A program made the translations under genes and the position numbers. A DNA stretch of 64,000 nucleotides from Pseudooceanicola marinus (lineage in GTDB: Bacteria; Pseudomonadota; Alphaproteobacteria; Rhodobacterales; Rhodobacteraceae): contig NZ_JAIVMC010000009.1 in the NCBI RefSeq assembly GCF_020177265.1, positions 124,001-188,000 of the forward strand, written 5' to 3'. A model generated the notes under the pieces. That model ran no database searches. It was not told the DNA's origin and saw only the letters and a program-made list of their open reading frames with translations. Positions within the stretch are counted from its first letter, which is position 1; each line of letters begins with the position of its first letter. Positions 28,924 to 37,848 of the stretch are shown piece after piece.

Positions 28924-29355
28924 TTACTGCACGCTCGGCCGCGCCACGCGCGCCGGCCGCTCGATAACTTCTTCGGCTTCGCCCGTGACCTGGCGCGCCG
29001 GGATCGTGGCGACACTCTCCCAGAGCGCCCAGGCTTCCGCATCGGCCTCGACGGCCGCGTAAAGGACCGCGCCGGTGCCGAGGCCCTGGTAGGGCATCTG
29101 ACCGAGGATGGTGATACCCAGGGCCGGATCGGCAGCCAGGGCCGTCCACTGGGCGACCTGCGCCGGCGTCAGATTGGCATAGAGGCCAGCCGGGCCGTCG
29201 TTCGCCTGGCCGGGGTTCGGGTAGCTGGCCGTGCGGGCCATCCCGCCCGCGACGCGTGTTCCGTCCTCGGCGATGACGTCGGGGCGCTTCTCGGCCAACC
29301 AGTCGATCAGGGCTTGCTCATTGGCGATGTGGATCAGGGCTGCGGTGACAGTCAT
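28924..29355 (-). CDS. Phage protein of unknown function
   Basis: A 143-residue acidic protein, mostly helical in appearance, with an ANLTPAQVAQWTALAADP segment. It overlaps the receptor-binding candidate upstream by 4 bases, so it is translated with the tail-tip genes. It may be a tail-fibre assembly or accessory protein; nothing in the sequence proves this. Confidence 0.6.
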   Translation of the reverse strand: MTVTAALIHIANEQALIDWLAEKRPDVIAEDGTRVAGGMARTASYPNPGQANDGPAGLYANLTPAQVAQWTALAADPALGITILGQMPYQGLGTGAVLYAAVEADAEAWALWESVATIPARQVTGEAEEVIERPARVARPSVQ

Positions 29356-30632
29356 GCGGTCAGTGCCTCCATGCTAGCGACGGTGTAGGACGGGGCGGGG
29401 GCTACCCATAGCTCGGCGAACTCGACAAGTCTCGGCTTGCTGAGCCCCGACGCGCTTGATGCAACATACAGCGCTCCGGCACTTGGGAAGATCCCAGAGC
29501 CGGTGCCGGAAATCTCCACACCGTTGACCACGAATGCGAAATTTCCGTTCTCCATACGGTACGCCACCTTCACGTCCGTTCCCTTGGTGTAGGGGACAGA
29601 GGCGATAAACTGGGCATTATAGTCAGTCACCGACCGCGCGATTAGCTCTCCAGCTGCCTGATCGTAGTAGACTTGGGCACTGTTGGGGTTATCGTCCCCG
29701 AGTTGGAAAATGCGGTCAGCGCTGTTCTCTTCGTCTGACAAGGTGAAGTTAGCGTACACCCAGCACCCATTCGCCCCGCCAATACCGAACCCAGACAGGT
29801 CTGAGGTGAAGAACTCGGGGGCGCGGGTAGCACTGGACCCTGCAGTTTCGATCACCGATGTTGCGACGTCTCCTTCCTCCAGCTGGGCGCCCCACACGGC
29901 TATTTGGTAGTTATCGTCAAAGATGCCCGGCAGCGAGGTGGAGAGGCGGTTTTCCAAAAGCCAATTGTAAGATGTACCGTCACCTGCATCGATGGTCCGC
30001 GTGGCAGTAATTCGCTGCCATGTACCATCCAGTGTTATCTGCCCGTAGTTGTCGATCAGATCAGGGTCTTCAAGTACAGGGGCCGCCCCAGGCTTCCTCA
30101 GATACAGAGGTTTACCGACCCCCTCTGGACTGCATTTCACCCAGCAAGACGCCGTGTAAGTGGCTCCTTCCACTAGGTTGCCGACCGTGCGGTAGAACGC
30201 ACGGTCACGGTACTCATAGCTGCCGATAGTGTTGAGGCCGTCTGGCGCAAGCACCGTTGCCTCAAGTTTCCACTCATTGGGGCCTGTGAACGAGGCTTCC
30301 CAGCCCTCGGTTTGGTTCAGCGTGCCGAACGCGTGGCGGTTCGTCGCGGTACCTTCCATCAGCCATCGCCGCGACCCGGTCGAATAGTCGGCAAGGCGCG
30401 GTACGTCCACGCCAACGGGCGTAAGCAGTGGGCTGCCCTGCTTGCGCTCAAACCGCGTCCCAGCTGCCTCAAACGTGCCCATCTGCGAAAAGGAAACAGG
30501 GACACCATCCCGCGCATAGCGACCCGTTGCGGGCGAGAAGTAGAGATGGGCATTGCGGGCCACCGGATCCCGCGCGACCCAGTTCCCGGCGCCGCCGCCT
30601 AGGGCGATGGCGCCTGTTCCGATACCGATCAT
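29352..30632 (-). CDS. Tail spike/fibre candidate (receptor-binding)
   Basis: A 426-residue protein. Its N-terminus (MIGIGTGAIALGGGAGNW) leads into FSPATGRYARDGV, and the body has two jelly-roll-like carbohydrate-binding segments (about 110-250 and 270-420) with WGAQLEEG and similar lectin-like motifs. Such proteins in Rhodobacteraceae phages sit at the tail tip. It follows the spike-base gene by 4 bp in the direction of transcription. The start at 30632 is chosen over an upstream arginine-rich frame. Confidence 0.65.
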   Translation of the reverse strand: MIGIGTGAIALGGGAGNWVARDPVARNAHLYFSPATGRYARDGVPVSFSQMGTFEAAGTRFERKQGSPLLTPVGVDVPRLADYSTGSRRWLMEGTATNRHAFGTLNQTEGWEASFTGPNEWKLEATVLAPDGLNTIGSYEYRDRAFYRTVGNLVEGATYTASCWVKCSPEGVGKPLYLRKPGAAPVLEDPDLIDNYGQITLDGTWQRITATRTIDAGDGTSYNWLLENRLSTSLPGIFDDNYQIAVWGAQLEEGDVATSVIETAGSSATRAPEFFTSDLSGFGIGGANGCWVYANFTLSDEENSADRIFQLGDDNPNSAQVYYDQAAGELIARSVTDYNAQFIASVPYTKGTDVKVAYRMENGNFAFVVNGVEISGTGSGIFPSAGALYVASSASGLSKPRLVEFAELWVAPAPSYTVASMEALTA

Positions 30633-30636
30633 GGGA

Positions 30637-30897
30637 TCACCAGATCGCCAGGATGTCGGACGCGGTGGTGCCGGTGGCCATGACGCGGACCCCGCGGAAC
30701 GCGATCTCCGTGCCGGCCGCCACGTTCTTCCGCACACAGACTTTGCCGGCAGCGTCACGGATGGCGAGATCACCGCCGTTGCCCACGTAGAGCGCGCGAG
30801 GGATGACCGGCAGATCGGTGCCGTCGTCGGGCGTGACGTCGTCGTGGTAGCGGCCGGAATCGGTCATGCCGACCGGCTCATGTTTGAAAAAGTCCAT
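30637..30897 (-). CDS. Spike base protein, RcGTA rcc01079-like
   Basis: An 86-residue beta-rich protein with ALYVGNGGDLAIRDAAGK and a C-terminal VMATGTTASDILAIW. This matches the small spike-base protein of the Rhodobacter gene transfer agent head-spike family. It probably forms a trimer that anchors receptor-binding spikes. Its neighbour in the operon is the putative receptor-binding protein. Confidence 0.75.
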   Translation of the reverse strand: MDFFKHEPVGMTDSGRYHDDVTPDDGTDLPVIPRALYVGNGGDLAIRDAAGKVCVRKNVAAGTEIAFRGVRVMATGTTASDILAIW

Positions 30898-31022
30898 AGC
30901 TATCTCGCTCCATTGTTAAGGGGCTGCACCGCAGCCTCCGCCACGGCACGCGGGCAGGCTTTCGGCCTGGCCCGGATGACCGGCCAGCAGCAGAAAACCA
31001 AATGCGCGGGATGCGCTGACAA

Positions 31023-31586
31023 TCAGCCGTAGCTGTTTTCGCCAGCGCGCGTGATGTAGACCCCCATGCGCAGCATCTGCACAGTCGCCGAGGCGTCGAT
31101 CCGGAAACGGAGCGCGTTGGCATCGGTCACCGGGGTGAAGATGAAAGGCGTGAGATCCTCATAGATCGAGAGCGAATAGGGAACGCCCGGAATGACACCG
31201 ACCAGCAAATCCACGGGCGTGTCAGGAATAATCCCACCCGGGCCAGACCCCTCGATCTCCTGCGACATGCGCCGCCAAGCCGACCAGTTCGCCCCATTGT
31301 CGCTTGACGTGGCGAACTGCAAACCCTGCCCTCCGGAACCGCCAGTATACAAAAACAAGCCCGACACCCTGAACCCACCGACATGCACCAGGTCGGTCAC
31401 CGTGTAGACGGTGTTGATTGCGTCGATGGTCAGCACGTGCGTGTCGAGAGAGTTGCCCTTGATCCGGGGTGCACCGAGAGCAGCCTTGATCGCCGCGACC
31501 ACATTGTCCCGAAACGCGCGGGCGAGCTGTGTCGTGTAGGGCGCCTTGTGCTTTACTTCGTCGTCATCAATGTCTCGCCAGGTCAT
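31023..31586 (-). CDS. Phage structural protein, unknown
   Basis: A 187-residue protein with a beta-rich central part containing GGSGGQGLQFATSSDNGANW, like sialidase/BNR-type Asp-box segments. It lies between the tail hub gene and the spike base gene, so a tail-tip role is likely. No catalytic residues recognised. Confidence 0.55.
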   Translation of the reverse strand: MTWRDIDDDEVKHKAPYTTQLARAFRDNVVAAIKAALGAPRIKGNSLDTHVLTIDAINTVYTVTDLVHVGGFRVSGLFLYTGGSGGQGLQFATSSDNGANWSAWRRMSQEIEGSGPGGIIPDTPVDLLVGVIPGVPYSLSIYEDLTPFIFTPVTDANALRFRIDASATVQMLRMGVYITRAGENSYG

Positions 31587-31589
31587 ATC

Positions 31590-33356
31590 TCACCACGCCA
31601 AATAGGGGCCCGTCCCGTCCGGGAAGGTGCCGATTGTCTCATCCATCGCGAACATGCCTTCGCGCTTCTCCTGATCGGTCGCGTCATCGTAGAGAGGTGC
31701 GGTGTCCAGCATGGTGAAGCCGAACCGCCCGGAGAATACGAAGGTCTCGACATCGACCGTGAAGCGGTGACCAGGCACCGTCTCCTCGATCGCCCGAACC
31801 TGCACCTCCGCCTGCAGGTTGCTTCCGTCAGCGTCCTGAATGGCCCGGGTGTCGAGCACGTGCAGAGATCCCGGTGAGATCAGCTCGCGGTCCTTCCAGT
31901 CGAGGTCGAAGGACACCCGCACGGGTAGATCCTCGAAGCGAGCCATCAGCCGCGACCCAACCGGCCAGGCGACTGTCTCGTCCCCCTTTCGGCCGAGCCA
32001 GCGTGTGTAGATCTGCCGTATGCGGTCCTCTTCGAACTGCTGGCCGCCGGCGACCGTGCAGCGGTTGAAGTTGCTGCCGCGCGACACGGACCCGAAGTAG
32101 TCCCGGATCCCGTGCCAGAACAGCACTGCAGTCAGGCGTTGCTTCGGCATGTCCTCCTGGTCGGCGGTGCCGGCGATGATGTTTGCCCGATCGCTTAGCT
32201 CGGCGGGCTCTTCGTCGATGTCCAGCGGGCGATTGGCCCGCATCGAGATCTCCTGCAGGTGATCGTCCTGCCACCAGAACACGCCCAGCTCCGCCAGCTC
32301 GTTCATCAGGGTGCGCGTGCCCACAGGGCGGGGGATCGTTGTCGTGAGCCGCGTTCCGGCCAGCCAGCGGCCCGCCTCATCGGCCCACTTCGCATCCGGG
32401 ATCCAGCTTTCCGGCACCCCCGAGTAGGTGACCATGATGCTTTTCGCCACGTCCTGGAGCGAGGCATCCTCCACGCGAAAGGACTGCTGGAACAGATCAC
32501 CTTCGGCGTGGTCATCCGCCTCGGTCCCATCCACCCCGCGGGCAGTCAGGGTGATGTCGTCTCCCGATCGCGTGAAGGTGACGATCTCATTGCCGATGCT
32601 CGCCCGCCCGCCGACGTCGTACTCTGCGCCGACACCCTCCGGCACCAGGGTGAAGTCTGTGGCCGACGCCGAGACGTCACCGCCCAGCACGCCATTCGAC
32701 GGCTTCGGACAGAGGTTCTTCTCATCGTCGACCAGGTCGAGAATGTCTTTCACGACCCACGTGACTTCCGTGCCTGACCCGGCCCCCTGCCACTCCGACA
32801 AGATCGCGTGACGCGTCCACATGTCTTCCAGCGCGTCACCGACGAAGCCCTCCCGGATCCGAACCGAGGCGCCCTCATAGAACGGCCACCGCGCCCGGAG
32901 ACGCCCGAAGTGCGTACCGCGCTCCTCCGGCTTGTAGCCGATGCCGCTGGCCAGGGCCGACCCATCCCGGCGGCCTAGGTGGTAGGGATCGAGACCAATG
33001 TCGGCGTCGATGAAATCCCGCAGGGAGATGGTCAGCCTGGCCCGCTTTCCGAAGCTGGCCGAATCCTTCGCGTTGCCCAGGTTCACCTCCGCCGGATCCG
33101 TCGACACGGAGAGCAGCGCAGGGTAGACCTTGAAGCCACGAGGCAGGCCAGCTGTGTTCCGGGCGTACCGAAGGGTCTTCACCTCCGGCGTGAAATCCTC
33201 CGGGCTCTGACAGGTCTTCCGGAGCCCGAAGCACTTTGCCGAGCCCGTCTCACCCAGCACAGCGCCGCAGGGCGCCACACCATAGGTGAGCGCGCAGAAC
33301 GGCACGTCGATTTCCACGATCTGCTGGATCTCGCGGGCAAGATTGCTACCAGTCAT
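31590..33356 (-). CDS. Tail tip/hub protein with N-terminal Cys4 motif
   Basis: A 588-residue tail protein. Four cysteines sit near the N-terminus (C21, C30, C42, C49) in FC...PCG...KCFGLRKTC, a pattern I recognise from siphovirus tail-tip proteins. The rest alternates beta domains and shows no enzyme motif. It overlaps the upstream tail gene by 11 bases. In lambda, tail-tip protein L binds an Fe-S cluster through cysteines; a similar role here is inference. Confidence 0.65.
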   Translation of the reverse strand: MTGSNLAREIQQIVEIDVPFCALTYGVAPCGAVLGETGSAKCFGLRKTCQSPEDFTPEVKTLRYARNTAGLPRGFKVYPALLSVSTDPAEVNLGNAKDSASFGKRARLTISLRDFIDADIGLDPYHLGRRDGSALASGIGYKPEERGTHFGRLRARWPFYEGASVRIREGFVGDALEDMWTRHAILSEWQGAGSGTEVTWVVKDILDLVDDEKNLCPKPSNGVLGGDVSASATDFTLVPEGVGAEYDVGGRASIGNEIVTFTRSGDDITLTARGVDGTEADDHAEGDLFQQSFRVEDASLQDVAKSIMVTYSGVPESWIPDAKWADEAGRWLAGTRLTTTIPRPVGTRTLMNELAELGVFWWQDDHLQEISMRANRPLDIDEEPAELSDRANIIAGTADQEDMPKQRLTAVLFWHGIRDYFGSVSRGSNFNRCTVAGGQQFEEDRIRQIYTRWLGRKGDETVAWPVGSRLMARFEDLPVRVSFDLDWKDRELISPGSLHVLDTRAIQDADGSNLQAEVQVRAIEETVPGHRFTVDVETFVFSGRFGFTMLDTAPLYDDATDQEKREGMFAMDETIGTFPDGTGPYLAW

Positions 33357-34191
33357 GGCCGAGCCTCAGATTGAGCGTTGCGACCATGAAGTCGCGAACG
33401 CCTGCGCGCCGGGGCGCCAACGGATTGCCGCCGCGCCAGGCGAAGAAGGCATCATCCTCCAACCCGGGCTGCGGCACCCAGAAGAAGCCGGCGCCGCTGT
33501 TGTAGTGCCGCTGAAAGTCCGTCCACGCGGCGCTGCGCGCCTCATCCTCCCGCAGCAACTTGACCTCCACGGCCACGGAGCTCCCGGACCTCTCCACGGC
33601 GGAACCGAGGAGCTTGTTACCCTCGCTCACGTTCGTGCGCAGCTGGACGTTGGTCGGCGTCAAGGGCGGGGCGTAATCGCGGTAGATCCGACGCGGCAGG
33701 ACAAGCGATCCGCCGACATGGAGAACCGCAAGCTCCACCAGATCACCTTCCGAAAGCCCGGAAATGCGCAGCCGCCAATCCGCAGCGGAGACAGCATGGA
33801 ACATCCAGATGACCGGCGCGCCGTCGGTGCAGACATGCCCGCCCGCTTCGGTATCGGCCCAGGTCGACCCACCATCCAGCGAAACCTGAAGCGTAGCCGT
33901 GGCCCCCAGCTCTCCGAGGTTGTGCGAAGAGATTGCCGCGAAATCCGCCGAGGCCGGAGCGGCGAGGGACATGTCCAGGGTGACGACGCCTCCCGCATCG
34001 GCCTCAGCGCCCCAGACATCCCAATCGGCGCCGGTGCCAGCGTTCGCGGCCTCCTGACCCACCACCTCGGCACCAAGGCCCGTCGCCAGGTTGTCGGGGG
34101 TGCACAGGCTATCCCAGGAGATGACTGGGGCGCCCGCACGGCCAAGGGCGGCAATCTCGGCCGCCCGCGTGGTTCCAATGAGCACCGGCAT
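33346..34191 (-). CDS. Minor tail protein, unknown type
   Basis: A 281-residue protein directly after the tape-measure gene. A DFAAISSHNLGELGATATLQ region looks like a discoidin-type beta-sandwich, and the C-terminal third (WTDFQRHYNSGAGFFWVPQP) is conserved-looking. By position it should belong to the tail tip or distal tail ring. Its ATG (34191) overlaps the tape-measure stop as TGATG. Confidence 0.6.
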   Translation of the reverse strand: MPVLIGTTRAAEIAALGRAGAPVISWDSLCTPDNLATGLGAEVVGQEAANAGTGADWDVWGAEADAGGVVTLDMSLAAPASADFAAISSHNLGELGATATLQVSLDGGSTWADTEAGGHVCTDGAPVIWMFHAVSAADWRLRISGLSEGDLVELAVLHVGGSLVLPRRIYRDYAPPLTPTNVQLRTNVSEGNKLLGSAVERSGSSVAVEVKLLREDEARSAAWTDFQRHYNSGAGFFWVPQPGLEDDAFFAWRGGNPLAPRRAGVRDFMVATLNLRLGHDW

Positions 34192-35984
34192 CAGTAACCC
34201 TCTCCGAAGGTGATCCCGCGATCGCCCGCTTCCTCGCTCAGCTCCCGCAGCGTCCCGCGGATCTGTGACCCGCGATAGAGCTGGTCCGGGTCGATGCCGT
34301 CCCACGAGACACGCACCGGAGAGCCGCCCGCGAGTCCGCCACCAGACGGCTGCGCCGCAGCCCCGGAGGCCGCGCCACCCGAACCACCGCCGCCGGCGCC
34401 GCCGAGCTGCGTTGACTGGATCTGGCTGATCAGCGCGCCGGTTTTCAGAATCGAAGCGGCGGAGAAAGCCGCGGCAACAGGAGGACCGCCCACCCTCATG
34501 CCCTTGTCCCATGCGGTGACAGCCGCCGAGTAACCTTCGAGTGTTGCCTGAGCGATGGCTGCCACCTTGCCCACCTGGAACATCTTCTTGTTCTCGGTGT
34601 TCATCAGCGTCGCCAGGTCACCGAACATGCCGCTGTAGGCGGCGAGCTTCTGATCCCGCAGCTTGCGGTCCAGCGACGCCAGCGCCTCGGTGTGCTCCTC
34701 GGCGGCGCGGCGTTCGAGATCGTTGAACTCCTCCTCGCTCGCCAGCTTCTTCTCCCGGAACACGGCCAGCTGTTCGAGCTTCTCTTCGTAATCCATCTCG
34801 ATCAGCTCGCGCTCCGTCGCGAGATTTTCGCGCAACGCATCAAGCTCGGACTGATAGTCAGTACCGCCGCCGCCACCGCTGCTCTTCACATCCGGGTCCC
34901 GGGTTAGCGGGACAGTTGGAGCCGGCGGGATGGTTACATTCTCGACCTTCGGCACGCCGTCACCGGTGCCGTACTCAATGATTTCTCCCGTCTTCGGATC
35001 AACGACACGGGAGCCGGTGCTGGTGCCTCCGTTGGCGCCCAGTCGGGGGTCATTCATGAGATCCTGAATCCGCCCGCCTTCCTCGTCGGAGTATTCGGCG
35101 GGCTTGTAGTTCCGCACGTCCATGAGGCTGGAGGCGAGGTTCACGTATTTCTCAGAGCCCGCCAGGATCTTCGTGATCGTGTCGGCCACCTGGATCAGGG
35201 CGGGCAACCACACCTCGCTGACCTGATCGACCAGATCACTAATCTCTTCGGAGTTATCCAGGATGGCCTGGGTGAGCTGCGTCTTGATCGTCGTCGAGAG
35301 CCCCTTCATTTTCCGATCGAGCTCTGCGGCGCCGGCGACCGCGTCCTTGTCGAGGATGCGGCCCGCCTTTTCAGCTTCGTCGCCGAGGCGGCGCAGCTCC
35401 ACGCCACCATTGCGAAGGAGCGGAAGGAGATCCGTCGCGTTGCTGGCAAGCGCCTCCATGTAGAAGGTCATCTGCTGCTGACTGACACCGGCCTTTTCCA
35501 GCGAGGAGACGTAGAGCTGCAGAGCCTCAGGCCCGGAGAGCCGGGCGAATTGCTCTGCGGTGACGCCGACCCTGGGGGCGATGTTCTCGAAGAAGTCCGC
35601 GATCGGGCCGGCGCCCGTGGCCATGAAGTCCCCGAAGCGGTCATTGACGTCCTTCAGGATGTCGGACAGTTCCGCACCGTCAATGCCGACAGTCGCGACG
35701 GCTGCAGACATCTTCTGGAACTCGGTGGAGCTGGCGCCGGCGCGGCGAGACAGGCGCGCGATTTCGGTTCCGGCAGCGGCAGCGTTGCGGGTCATGTAGA
35801 TCGCACTGGCCCCGGCCGCGGTGAGGCCGGCCGTGATGGCCACCCCCACCTTTGCCACCCGCGCGCCCATACGCAGCATGTCGCGCTCCATTTCCGCAAC
35901 GCTCTTCCTGGAACGGTTCACGCCCCGGCGCAGCCCGTCATCCTCGGCGCCAATGCGAACGCCGATGCTTCCCAGAACTTCCAT
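34191..35984 (-). CDS. Phage tail tape-measure protein
   Basis: A 597-residue tape-measure protein. The N-terminus holds RKSVAEMERDMLRMGARVAKVG, then a hydrophobic stretch (about residues 46-65), then LSRRAGASSTEFQKMSAAV, a typical tape-measure segment. A long coiled-coil region lies at about 385-460, and a glycine/alanine-rich tract near 540-560. At this length the tail would be a short siphovirus tail (by the usual roughly 1.5 angstrom per residue, about 90 nm; estimate). Confidence 0.88.
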   Translation of the reverse strand: MEVLGSIGVRIGAEDDGLRRGVNRSRKSVAEMERDMLRMGARVAKVGVAITAGLTAAGASAIYMTRNAAAAGTEIARLSRRAGASSTEFQKMSAAVATVGIDGAELSDILKDVNDRFGDFMATGAGPIADFFENIAPRVGVTAEQFARLSGPEALQLYVSSLEKAGVSQQQMTFYMEALASNATDLLPLLRNGGVELRRLGDEAEKAGRILDKDAVAGAAELDRKMKGLSTTIKTQLTQAILDNSEEISDLVDQVSEVWLPALIQVADTITKILAGSEKYVNLASSLMDVRNYKPAEYSDEEGGRIQDLMNDPRLGANGGTSTGSRVVDPKTGEIIEYGTGDGVPKVENVTIPPAPTVPLTRDPDVKSSGGGGGTDYQSELDALRENLATERELIEMDYEEKLEQLAVFREKKLASEEEFNDLERRAAEEHTEALASLDRKLRDQKLAAYSGMFGDLATLMNTENKKMFQVGKVAAIAQATLEGYSAAVTAWDKGMRVGGPPVAAAFSAASILKTGALISQIQSTQLGGAGGGGSGGAASGAAAQPSGGGLAGGSPVRVSWDGIDPDQLYRGSQIRGTLRELSEEAGDRGITFGEGY

Positions 35985-35995
35985 GGTTTCCCGTC

Positions 35996-36142
35996 CTACT
36001 CGCCCGTGAGCATTGCGTAGATTTCAGCGTCGGCCTCAGCCGCCCGCCGTTGGTCTGAAGCGATCCGCGCCTCGATGATCCACCAGACCTCGCCCGGCAT
36101 GAGCAACCAGAACTCCGGCGGCGAGATCCACTCGGCCCGCAC
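35996..36142 (-). CDS. Tail assembly chaperone, second frame (T-like)
   Basis: A 48-residue frame opening at GTG 36142 and reading WISPPEFWLLMPGEVWW then IIEARI, typical of the short GTA rcc01693/Phage_TAC_6 chaperones. The frame stays open far upstream, inside the preceding chaperone gene, in the -1 register relative to it. No ribosome site precedes the GTG. It is therefore either a short coupled gene or, more likely, the T extension of a G/GT frameshift pair. It lies just before the tape-measure gene, where lambda G and GT lie. Confidence 0.6.
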   Translation of the reverse strand: MRAEWISPPEFWLLMPGEVWWIIEARIASDQRRAAEADAEIYAMLTGE

Positions 36143-36162
36143 GAAGATCTGGTAAAGCGCTC

Positions 36163-36594
36163 TTACTCGGCTCCCGCCGGGCAGCTCTCCCCCGAGGCGT
36201 CCCCCTCTTCGCCGTTCGCCTCTTCCTCGCGATCGCCGTATCCCATCTGGAAGCCGATCGGCGGCGAGATGAGCATGATCATCTCCATGACTGCCGCCTG
36301 GATCGCCGCCATCGCATTCACGTCCTGGCGGGCAATCCCCTCGTGCATTTCCAGATAGACCTCCTCATCGCTGACCTTCGCACCCGCGTAGCGCAGGGCG
36401 GCACCGTAGGCGGCCGCCAGGCGCGTGAAGGGCGGGCCGCCGGGCCGCAGCAGCACGTCCACTGCCTGCCCGCCGCCCCGGCCGATCAGCGCATCCTCGA
36501 CCTGAGCAACCAGCAGCAGCTGGCCCTTGGCCGGCACCACGTAGTCCTGACCCTTCCAGGTCAGCGTGATCGGCGAGAACCCCCTCATGATCAC
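36163..36594 (-). CDS. Tail assembly chaperone, GTA gp10-like (G-like)
   Basis: A 143-residue protein resembling the GTA gp10 family: FSPITLTWKGQDYVVPAKGQLL at the start, then a helical core. The C-terminal 20 residues are acidic and glycine-rich (EEEANGEEGDASGES), a likely flexible linker. Its codons GAG GGG GAC and TCG GGG GAG contain G5 runs that could allow a -1 slip into the next frame. By position and partner it is the G component of a tail chaperone that coats the tape-measure protein. Confidence 0.75.
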   Translation of the reverse strand: MIMRGFSPITLTWKGQDYVVPAKGQLLLVAQVEDALIGRGGGQAVDVLLRPGGPPFTRLAAAYGAALRYAGAKVSDEEVYLEMHEGIARQDVNAMAAIQAAVMEMIMLISPPIGFQMGYGDREEEANGEEGDASGESCPAGAE

Positions 36595-37004
36595 ACCCCG
36601 CCGGCGGTGAAGGTGTGAGCCCCGTTCCGCACGAAGGTGGCGGTGAACTTCACCGCGTCCTGGTATTCGCCGGTTTCCGAGTAGGAGGTCATCACCCAGC
36701 TACCCGCGACCTCGGCAGCCGTCCCGGCGGTCGGGAACTCCAGCGTCAGATCGTCGAAGTGCTTCGTCGCGGCGCCCGGGGTAAGGGCCGCCGCGCGCAG
36801 CACACCGTCGGTTTCAAGGCCGTCGATGGTGACTTCCATCGTGTCCGTGGCCAGTTCACCGGCCAGGAACTCCTGGAACTCCCCCGAGCTTTCGTCGGTG
36901 GTGTCGATGCCGGCACCGTTCCAGGTCATGCTGACGGTGCGACCGCCAGCAATCTTCGTGCCGTCCTTCTTGAGCAGGACCTTCCGGCCCGGTTGCTTGG
37001 CCAT
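36591..37004 (-). CDS. Major tail tube protein
   Basis: A 137-residue beta-rich protein beginning MAKQPGRKVLLKKDGTKIAG and containing TTDESSGEFQEFLAG, typical of siphovirus tail tube proteins of the TP901-1/GTA type. The start at 37004 is set by GGAGGG 7 nt upstream. It overlaps the downstream chaperone gene by 4 bases. It should polymerise into the tail tube around the tape measure. Confidence 0.8.
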   Translation of the reverse strand: MAKQPGRKVLLKKDGTKIAGGRTVSMTWNGAGIDTTDESSGEFQEFLAGELATDTMEVTIDGLETDGVLRAAALTPGAATKHFDDLTLEFPTAGTAAEVAGSWVMTSYSETGEYQDAVKFTATFVRNGAHTFTAGGV

Positions 37005-37068
37005 TGCATGACCCTCCATGGTTAGCGTGCAGGCGGGTCCTTCACGCCCTCCCGCACCACGCAAGCCC

Positions 37069-37087
37069 GCCCGCGCTCATCGCGGGC
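37069..37087. repeat. Perfect hairpin ahead of the tail tube gene
   Basis: GCCCGCG (37069-37075), 5-nt loop, CGCGGGC (37081-37087). It lies in the 94-bp gap between the tail-terminator and tail-tube genes. No T-tract follows on the transcribed strand, so it may be an RNA stability or processing hairpin. Confidence 0.4.
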
Positions 37088-37098
37088 AGGTATCCCTG

Positions 37099-37524
37099 CT
37101 ATTCCAGCTCTTCGGGCTCGCCGAACTCCGTCCAGAGCATGGCGGTGAACTCCATCACCAGTTCGCCTTTCGGGCGCTCCCCCTTGTCATCGACGGAGAG
37201 GGCCGTTTCGCGCAGGCTGTAGAGGGCAGACACCGTGTCCAGATGGGACAGGACCGCCCGCTCGGCCCGCACCGAGAGCGCGTCGAGTTCATCATCGATG
37301 TCATCGCCACCGAGGATCTTGACGATGACCAGGATCTGAACGGCGCGCTCGACGCCGTCCTGATCGGTGCGCTGATCGCTGGAACGGTTGATGGCGATCC
37401 CGCCACGCGGAAGCTGCTGGTCGGAGCCCTTCATCCACCAGCGCCGATCCCAGGTGATCTCCGGGATGGCATCGGCCAGCGCCTCGCGCAGATCAGTGCG
37501 AAGCGTGGTGCGAACGTGTGTCAT
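37099..37524 (-). CDS. Tail completion/terminator protein
   Basis: A 141-residue protein, MTHVRTTLRTDLREALADAIPEI at the start, with a beta-strand core (VQILVIVKILGGDDIDDELD). Length, position between head-tail joining and tail-tube genes, and style match tail terminator proteins of lambda-U or HK97-gp10-neighbour type. Its ATG overlaps the end of the head-tail gene by 4 bases. Confidence 0.6.
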   Translation of the reverse strand: MTHVRTTLRTDLREALADAIPEITWDRRWWMKGSDQQLPRGGIAINRSSDQRTDQDGVERAVQILVIVKILGGDDIDDELDALSVRAERAVLSHLDTVSALYSLRETALSVDDKGERPKGELVMEFTAMLWTEFGEPEELE

Positions 37525-37844
37525 TCCAAGATCTCCCAAAGCGCGAAGGGCTGAAAGGCGTCAGCTGCCGGCGAAGTGATCGGAATTGGAAACCGCACGG
37601 TGTAAGCTTGCCCGCCTGTTTCGACCCGATCCCCCGGGCCAAGCCCTGAGGCATCACCCTTGTTGATCCGAAGCACTGGCGCGGCGCTGATGACCTCGAA
37701 GCCCTCATCGGTTTCAAGATCGACCTGCTGGCGTCGCAAGACGCCGCGCACCGCCTTGCCTGGGCCGCCGCCCGGGTAGATGGTGACCGACGCTCCGAAC
37801 ACACCGTTCAGAACGCCGGCCATGCCATCGAAGACCGACGTCAT
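37521..37844 (-). CDS. Head-tail joining protein (lambda FII-like)
   Basis: A 107-residue protein from ATG 37844. It has the small-barrel character of FII/Gifsy-2 attachment proteins: GVFGASVTIYPGGGPGKAVRGV at the front and VETGGQAYTVRFPIPIT near the end. It would join the filled head to the tail. Gene position between capsid decoration and tail-terminator genes supports this. Confidence 0.65.
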   Translation of the reverse strand: MTSVFDGMAGVLNGVFGASVTIYPGGGPGKAVRGVLRRQQVDLETDEGFEVISAAPVLRINKGDASGLGPGDRVETGGQAYTVRFPIPITSPAADAFQPFALWEILE

Positions 37845-37848
37845 CGCG

